Assembly: GCA_026214975.1 (NCBI GenBank)
Contig: CM047815.1
Coordinates: forward strand, 84,464,800 to 84,528,799
Length of the DNA stretch: 64,000 nt
DNA from: Gentiana macrophylla
Taxonomy: Eukaryota; Streptophyta; Magnoliopsida; Gentianales; Gentianaceae
Reading direction: 5' to 3'
Shown: in pieces, positions 57,664 through 64,000 of the stretch
Numbering within the stretch: the stretch's first letter is position 1
How the letters are laid out: each line of letters starts with the position of its first letter
Translations under genes and position numbers: made by a program
The notes under the pieces: generated by a model
Told to the model about the DNA's origin: nothing
The model's input: only the letters and a program-made list of their open reading frames with translations
Database searches by the model: none

Positions 57664-58069
57664 TGTGGAAATATTACGACATTTACAAAGATTAGTTCAA
57701 AGAGGTGCCCAGCAAACCTCAGGAGTTAAATGACAGGATATTTTGTACACTTTATTTAATTATAAAGACATATTAATTGTGATACATATAAACAATTAAT
57801 ATGTCAAACTCTAGTTTACTTTATGTCATAGACATATTAATTGTGATACATATAAACAATTAATATGTCAAACTCTAATTTACTTTATGTCATAGACATA
57901 GCTTTTACTTTTACTTTTGCATGCTTGCGCCCACATCTACATACTCAAGTGGCGTTAAGCTAGCTTTGCTAGTCTCTCTCAATTGTATCTATTTATACAC
58001 CTCTCTTATCAATGAATAAACTAAGTTGAAGTTTTTACTCTTGTGTTTATCACATTCTCAAACTCTCTT

Positions 58070-58071
<2 letters not shown>
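57664..58071 (+). repeat. 3' LTR of copia-2
   Basis: Same length and ends as the 5' LTR, and also with the duplicated palindromic segment, so the duplication predates this insertion. The two LTRs differ at scattered substitutions and small indels. Confidence 0.92.

Positions 58072-58130
<59 letters not shown>
58072..58130. repeat. (AT)n microsatellite at the copia-2/plastid junction
   Basis: About 29 AT units starting at the last base of the copia-2 LTR and ending at the plastid-derived segment. Confidence 0.97.
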
Positions 58131-58133
<3 letters not shown>

Positions 58134-58375
58134 TGCTCCCGGTTGTTCAATCATTTGATAACCAGAGTCATTTTTTGATAAATGATCACTATGAGTCGGA
58201 CTCATAGAATTGGATCAACTTCTTTCGTCGTTAAGGTGGAGAACGGAACCAATAATTCTCTTTTCTTCATCACCAATCGAATCACATTCATGACCCAGAA
58301 TTCTATTTTATCATCAATCCAACCTCGTTCACGCCTTTTCTTTTTCTTATCGATGAATAGATCTCTTTACTTGTA

Positions 58376-58377
<2 letters not shown>
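58131..58377 (-). pseudogene. ycf2: Nuclear plastid DNA: fragment of chloroplast ycf2
   Basis: On the minus strand the 247 bp read as chloroplast ycf2, with [20 protein letters not shown] followed by AI at the left edge. Upstream pieces (SIHR, RKKKRRERG-WIDDKIE, DSIDDEERE-like, STLTT-K) now lie in several frames because of indels. Ycf2 is a large essential plastid protein; this short scrap cannot function. It sits between two AT microsatellites, a pattern expected when organelle DNA is used as filler during double-strand break repair. Confidence 0.85.

Positions 58378-58462
<85 letters not shown>
58378..58462. repeat. (TA)n(GA)n microsatellite
   Basis: About 31 TA units (58378-58440) followed by eleven GA units (58441-58462), right of the plastid fragment. 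Confidence 0.97.
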
Positions 58463-58492
58463 AATTTTGCGAATTGAATATTGGACGAAAAT

Positions 58493-58995
58493 GTAACGCC
58501 CCCAGACCCCGGGCCTGGTAGCGTTAAATGAGTCATAAATGGTTCAGTCAACTTCTTGGACCGCCGTACTCGCATGGTCTAAAAGGGCTAACTCGAGTTG
58601 ACAATACATTTATGTCTCACACTTATATGGGGGTGAGCATGACTTTCATTTACTGATGAGAGACTTTACATTCTCCTCTCCTTATAAGAGACTGGCGCCC
58701 TCGCCAGGATGGCTAAGACTTGTCCCAGTTCGTCCCTACCATAGGATTCTAGAGGTGGCGCCTCTCACGGTGTGGCATTTAGTTCCGTATGATAGTCTGC
58801 TCTGAATATCATTTTGTAACGCCCTTAAAACCCGGGTCTGATAGCGTTAAATGAGTCATAAATGGTCTGGTCAACTGCTTAGACCGCCGTCCTCACATGG
58901 TCTAAAAGGAGGCTAACCCGAATGACACATTTATTTCTCACATTTATATGGGGGTGAGCAGGAATTTAATTTACCGATGTGAGACTTTACAGAAA
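58493..58995 (+). repeat. Dispersed repeat family E, copy 2 (internal tandem pair)
   Basis: Units begin GTAACGCC at 58493 and 58816, 323 bp apart, each with GCGTTAAATGAGTCATAAATGG, a GACCGCCGT-CTC-CATGGTCTAAAAGG segment, CTTATATGGGGGTGAGCA-like text and GAGACTTTACA. It matches the arrangement at 26116-26610 and is better preserved. Not classified. Confidence 0.7.
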
Positions 58996-59163
58996 ATATA
59001 TCAAACAAGATCTTAAAAGAACGAGCGAAAAAAATTAAATTTCGATAAAAGAAATGTAATTTTTGGAAATATGGTTAGCTCGAATACGAAGGTACTCATG
59101 ATCGAGCTTGAATTCCATAACAATGCCAATTAAGTTTCGTGCTCAGAAAATTTGAAATTTATT

Positions 59164-60434
59164 TGGGTAAATGACTTTTTAATAAAGTGGTTTGTCGATT
59201 GAAGCTTTTCCCGCTCGTGATTTTTAAAATATGGTTCGCTCACCTCTCGCGTTTTAAACAAACTATTAACACCAAATTCAGGCCAACACAAGAGAATATT
59301 CTGTCGGAATATTCTTTTTTTAAATAATATGTCAAATTTTGCCCTTATATTAATCTTTTTCTTTTTATGTTATTTTTATAAAATAAAACCACATGACCAG
59401 CTTCTTCTTCTTTACACGTATTTTCATTTTCATTTCCCCAAAATTGACAATTGCAAGCGACGGCAACGACGAAGGACGAAGGGTTTCATGGGCTGCAATT
59501 TCCGGCCAAATTGACCGTTCCGACCACGATTCGCTCCTTATCCCGTCAAGGTAATTCATTTGCATCTTTTCCCCCCGATTTTCTGCTTCATTTTCCCCCG
59601 ATTTATCACCGGTTTGCTGCGATTTCCGGTGGGCTTCACACCTCCGATTTTCCGTTTTCCGTTTTCCGTTTTCCGGTGGGCTTCTATTTTACTGCATTGG
59701 CTTTTAAGTGTGTGTGCTTTCTTCAATTTTCTATAATCCGTCAACAAAGAATACCATCAACAGTTATAGAAAATGACTCTGAACCGAAATGCAGTAAAAG
59801 CCATTAGGAGCAACCAAAAATGAAATGCAGTAAAAGCCATTAGGAGCAACCAAAAATAAAAGCCAATGCAGTAAATTGAAGAAAGCACACACACTTAAAA
59901 GCCAATGCAGTAAAATAGAAGCCCACCGGAAAACGGAAAACGGAAAATCGGAGGTGTGAAGCCCACCGGAAATCGCAGACAAACGGTGATAAATCGGGGA
60001 AAATGAAGCGAGAAAATCGGGGGGAAAAGATGCAAATGAATTACCTTGACGGGATAAGGAGCGAATCGTGGTCGGAACGGTCAATTTGGCCGGAAATTGC
60101 AGCCCATGAAACCCTTCGTCCTTCGTCGTTGCCGTCGCTTGCAATTGTCAATTTTGGGGAAATGAAAATGAAAATACGTGTAAGGAAGAAGAAGCTGGTC
60201 ATGCGGTTTTATTTTACAAAAAAAACATAAAAAGAAAAAGATTAATATAAGGGCAAAATTGACATATTATTTAAAAAAAGAATATTCCGACGGAATATTC
60301 TCTTGTGTTGGCCTGAATTTGGTGTTAATGGTTTGTTTAAAAGCGAGAAGTGAACAATATATTTTAAAATCACGAAATGAAAACGATTCTTCAATCGCGG
60401 GAGAACCACTTTATGCTAGTGCGTCATTTACCCA
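59164..60434. mobile_element. Long inverted-repeat (foldback/MULE-like) element
   Basis: The arms 59164-59728 and 59872-60434 are nearly perfect inverted copies of about 565 bp, beginning TGGGTAAATGAC on each side. They are flanked by ATTTATT (59157-59163 and 60435-60441), a 7-bp repeat that may be the target duplication. The 140-bp centre holds two tandem copies of a unit starting TGAAATGCAGTAAAAGCC (36 bp). Each arm contains a frame starting QATATTKDEGFHGLQFPAKL that resembles no family I know. No transposase. A transcript would fold into a long hairpin. Confidence 0.82.
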
Positions 60435-60441
60435 ATTTATT

Positions 60442-61233
60442 TAACTTGATAAGTCTTATTCTTTACTCGGTTTTGTATCGTGTACACCCATAATCGGAGT
60501 GACATGGAGCTATGTGTGTGAGGGGTTAGTCTTATACACTCATTTCATTTGGCATCAAGTGGCATGCGTATTTATTCACACAGCCAATCTAAATTTGAAT
60601 CAAATTATTATGTGTGTAATCGAAGCACGTAGGCCATGAGCCATTCATCAACATCCTCCTCATATAAGACTAACCCGTGTGTGAGGCGAGGAGTGACGTG
60701 GAGCTATGTGTGTTAGTGTGAGAGGCGAGGCCCATGTGTCCATGTGGATGAGTCTATGACAGAAAAGAAAAAAAAAAGAGAAAAAAAAGAAAAGAAAAAG
60801 AAAAAGAGTTGTTGTTGCGTATTATAATTTTCTTGCGTCGATGTTAATGCACAAGATATTTATTAAATGTAAGCGATAGTATTTGTATTTCGTGTTGTCC
60901 TTTTCTCAAAATTTTTTTTTTGAGAGACATATTTCTTTTAATTATCTATATAAACTGATTAACATTATATTTTGTTATGTATAAAAATATAGTATGCATA
61001 TAATTATATGTATACCAGATATATACTATTATCTTTAAGATAAGTACCTTACTTTAATGTTGAGAAATGTATATGCTTCTAAGCTAATTAAAAAGGCAGC
61101 CAGAATACAGCATTTGTTTCCCGCAATTTGCTATATAAAATCTCCCCCTAATCCCGGACAGTACGTTTCAAAATAAAATTAAAAAAATCCAGAATATTTT
61201 TCGTTCAATATTTTTTCTGGGTTGAAATTTTTA
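60442..61233. other. Region upstream of the GT14 exon
   Basis: It includes an inexact pair containing GTGACGTGGAGCTATGTGTGT-like text (near 60,500 and 60,690), a GA/A-rich run (60,765-60,808) and AT-rich DNA. CTATATAAAATC at about 61,131 is a plausible TATA box for the downstream exon, about 100 bp before its ATG. No gene is seen. Confidence 0.5.
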
Positions 61234-61863
61234 ATGAAGAAAGAGAAAAATCAAATGCCATCTCTACATACATCTTCAAAGCTTTTCAATTTTCAAACAT
61301 TTTTTCACAATTTAGTTGCATTTTTCTTATTCTTTGGTTGTGGCCTAATCATTGGAATTACAGTTAGTTTTTACATTAAAGATGCGGTTCCTTTTACGTT
61401 GCAACTCAAGTTATTCCCAGTGCAAATACATCAAACACCCTCACCACCACCACCACCACCACCACCGTCGCCGCCACCATTGATCGCCACCCATATCAGC
61501 CTATCTCCACCACCGCCACCTCCGGAGCCTTTGATTGAGAACAAAACCACCACCACCACCACCACCGGACCAGGATTGGTGTTGGAGTCGGAAAGCATGC
61601 ATAATATGACGGATGAGGAATTGCTATGGAGGGCTTCATTTGTTCCAAAAAAACATAATAGTAATAAAGTCCCATTTAATTATACAAAGAAGGTTGCGTT
61701 TATGTTTCTGGTTCGAGGAGAGCTGCCATTGGCACCGTTGTGGGAAGCTTTTTTTAAAGGGAATGAAGGGCTTTACTCCATTTATGTTCATCCTCAACCT
61801 TCTTTTATTGGTGATTATCCTCCTGCAGGCTCTGTTTTTCATGGCCGAAGAGTTCCCAGCAAG
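61234..61863 (+). pseudogene. Core-2/I-branching (GT14) glycosyltransferase, first exon only
   Basis: The ATG at 61234 opens 210 codons ending VPSK at a GTAATT donor. Residues 25-50 form a membrane anchor ([20 protein letters not shown]). Residues 65-105 are Pro-rich ([12 protein letters not shown]). The conserved start of the plant GT14 family follows: [14 protein letters not shown], then [20 protein letters not shown] and YVHPQP. The family consists of Golgi type II membrane proteins; several plant members act on arabinogalactan glycans. Downstream exons (VQWG-MIEAERRLLANAL and so on) are not found in the remaining 2.1 kb. Only a scrap resembling the family's STTVFVENY segment, after a TTTACAG at 61,977, is visible at 61,998-62,020. 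So the gene seems truncated, or the rest lies beyond the window. Confidence 0.75.
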
Positions 61864-62079
61864 GTAATTTATTTTTTCTTGGTGAAATTTGTGCTTCAGG
61901 GTTCTTCGCTATTGAATCATTTGGATTTTTTTTTTGTTTTATTTTTCAACTTCGAGACATTTTTTTTTTTTTACAGATATGACCTTCACCAATAAATTCG
62001 ACTGTATTCGTTGAAAATTATCACTTCGAGATCAATCAGGGTGCATGGGAGAACATTAGGAACTAGTATCGAAAAGTTA

Positions 62080-64000
62080 CTATATTAAAATTAAATTAGA
62101 GGTAAAAATTAGAGAAAAAATAATTAGTAAATGTTTTATTACTCCGTATTTGTTTATCAGATAAACTCGAAAAGTAAAATGATTTATATTGTAATAAAGT
62201 AATGAATATCACTTAAAATGTTTTTTAAAAAAATGTAGGTGCAATTTAAATGAATTCACTTTATCGCATCAAAATTATAGTCTAAATATATTAATTTTTC
62301 TAAACATAAAAAAGTGATCAATTAATTCTCCGTGTCTTTATATTCACAAAATACTTAATAGTACTAGAATTTGAGATATGAGATAAATATAGTATTACAC
62401 ACAGGGTACTCATTTACTTCCTAATGCCTATGTTCCTTAGAGTATCTCCAACCGTACACCTATTCAAAGATTTATAACTGTGTCGTATTATCAATTATAA
62501 ACTTTTTATTTATAAAAAATTTCTCCACAATCATAAACCTATAGCATGCACCCACTTACATTTAAAAAAAACCATTACACAAAAACATTTTTCTACTCCG
62601 CACAACCCTTATAAAAAAAAAACAATATTTCAGATTTTGACAGTAATGAATCGGTGTAAATTCTCAATGCATTGTTTATTTGGCACACCTCCAATAGAAA
62701 CAAAACCTTTACAAAAGGTTCAAGCCTTTTACCAAACTCTCCATCGGAGAAACTCTTATCATTAAAATGATGGAGTTGTATTTTTTTTTTTGCTTTTTAA
62801 TTAAATGTTGTTCCATTTTAATCTGATATTTATTATTATTTTTTCTCACGCTACCTTATTTATTATAAAGTGAGGTTATTATTATTTTTTCTCACGCAAC
62901 CCTTATTTATTACAAGATGAGAGTTAAAAAAAAAAAAACTTATAAATCACTTTAATAATATATGTGCTTTTGATAACTATTTTCATCTTACAATAAAATA
63001 AACTAACTTTTCTTAAAAAACCGTCGAATTTCAATTGTCAAATGAAGTACTCCGTCAGACCCTTAATACAAGGCAGGTTTTTTAAAATTTTCCATATATT
63101 ATATGACCTTCTCACATTCAGTCTAATATTAAATGAAATTTTCACATTAAACAATCGATAGTTTAAATAACTCATTTATAAAGTCTCTCTAAATTGTGTA
63201 ATATCTAAAAACACTTATAATCTGAAACTACTAAAAGCACCTATAATACGGTTTGTAAAGAAAAGAAGATTTGATGTACTAACAAACACTTACTTTTCGT
63301 AATTTATTTTGTTTTTATTTATCTGTCATTTTACATTCTGTCTACCAATTCGCATTTATTATTATTTTCCTCCTTTACAATTCATTTCAATAACCCAAAT
63401 TTTGATCTGATTTTTCATGCGTAAGAAATGAAGTGTAATTTTGTTATTTTACTTTATATTTGGACAAATTAATCACTTTTTTAATCTGTTGAATTTTTCT
63501 TTTTCCGACCGATAATGAAAAACGGAGAGTATAAATTATAATACTCCACAAACAAATATGCATATACTTCTTTAAAAAAATTGCATATATATTAGTGATT
63601 CCCAAGATTTTTTTTTTCAAGTGTCGTATTTGAAAGTGAACAATTTGTTTTTTGTGTGTGTGTTTTTTTAATTTTATTTTTAGAAAACATAATCAGTTAA
63701 GCAGCCTCCCGTCAAAGCAGGCGTGGTCCAATTTCCCAACGCCACTTGCCGATGTTTCCTATGGAAAATAGCTAAGGCCAAATAAGCGTGCTTATATATA
63801 ATTATTAGTTTTTAAGGTTAAAGGTTGTGATGAACGGTTTTAATTTAAAATGGTTAGAAATGTCATTTATTATATGTGTTACTATATTTTTATACATGTA
63901 TTGCTACATATGTTATTATAGTTTGTTATTCTTAACTATTTTGTATTTTATCTTAATCTCCAAACCTCTGGCCTCCAGTTTTTAATTTGCGGATCTTAAA
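62080..64000. other. AT-rich DNA, no gene seen
   Basis: No frame with recognisable motifs. Homopolymer runs, two near-identical TTATTATTTTTTCTCACGC phrases (62,834 and 62,878) and general AT-rich sequence. Any distal GT14 exon would be expected here and was not found. Confidence 0.5.

Larger units (their letters stand above)
52947..58071 (+). mobile_element. Complete but decayed Ty1/copia element (copia-2)
   Basis: Two 408-bp LTRs (52947-53354 and 57664-58071) enclose gag, protease, integrase, reverse transcriptase and RNase H in order. The primer-binding variant TGGTATCGAG is at 53355-53364 and the polypurine tract TTTGAGGGGG at 57653-57663. It is the same family as copia-1 but in the opposite orientation, 47 kb away. 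No target duplication is visible: the left flank is AAAGG and the right flank is an AT microsatellite. Frame breaks run throughout. Confidence 0.93.

Noticed and set aside
59451..60144. Two 118-126 codon frames with the same start (QATATTKDEGFH)
   Set aside because: They are mirror copies from the inverted-repeat arms and match no family; each ends in the unique centre or in repeated phrases.
1..64000. CRISPR arrays, bacterial operons, phage or prophage genes
   Set aside because: Nothing of the kind is present; the window is plant nuclear DNA with spliced genes and eukaryotic transposons.

Overview
The window is nuclear DNA of a flowering plant, most likely a eudicot. The support is AT-rich intergenic DNA, spliced plant gene families (a BRUTUS-type iron-sensing E3 ligase, an F-box/LRR gene, a GT14 glycosyltransferase), plant copia and gypsy LTR retrotransposons, a RepHel plus RPA Helitron, Stowaway- and hAT-type elements, and a plastid ycf2 fragment. 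All calls come from reading the sequence by eye. Exon borders of the BRUTUS-like and cysteine-rich genes are trustworthy because each spliced sum is a multiple of three; most repeat borders rest on target-site duplications.

Layout. 1-16 kb is nested repeats: a copia gag-protease fragment at the left edge with its LTR; a TIR element holding two smaller transposons (2.5-4.8 kb); a solo LTR (5.07-11.33 kb) split by a complete reverse-strand copia element (5.82-10.87 kb); and a decayed copia remnant carrying a Stowaway MITE. A small secreted cysteine-rich gene lies at 14.0-14.85 kb. 16.4-24.0 kb is the best gene, a 14-exon BRUTUS/HRZ-like E3 ligase on the minus strand, with a solo LTR in intron 1. 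24-30 kb is intergenic, with a LINE tail, dispersed repeats and a G-rich hexamer tract. 30.1-36.8 kb is a Helitron with a broken RepHel gene followed by an RPA70-like gene. 37.6-39.9 kb is a damaged F-box/LRR gene.

41.5-43.9 kb is a hAT-like remnant interrupted by a second solo LTR of the family seen at 5 kb. 46.1-48.6 kb is bounded by inverted repeats and holds two minisatellites plus fragments of two host-type genes, so it resembles a Pack-MULE. 49.4-52.9 kb is the tail of a gypsy element whose LTR matches the solo LTR in the BRUTUS-like gene. 52.95-58.07 kb is a second complete copy of the 5.8 kb copia family, in the opposite orientation. Just beyond it a plastid ycf2 fragment sits between two AT microsatellites. 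A 1.27-kb inverted repeat lies at 59.2-60.4 kb. The first exon of a Core-2/I-branching (GT14) gene at 61.2 kb has no recognisable intact continuation.

No operon-like cooperation is expected. The only genes that look functional are the BRUTUS-like ligase and the cysteine-rich secreted protein. The F-box, GT14, Helitron and LTR-element genes are broken or partial as read here, and single-base sequence errors could account for some of the breaks.
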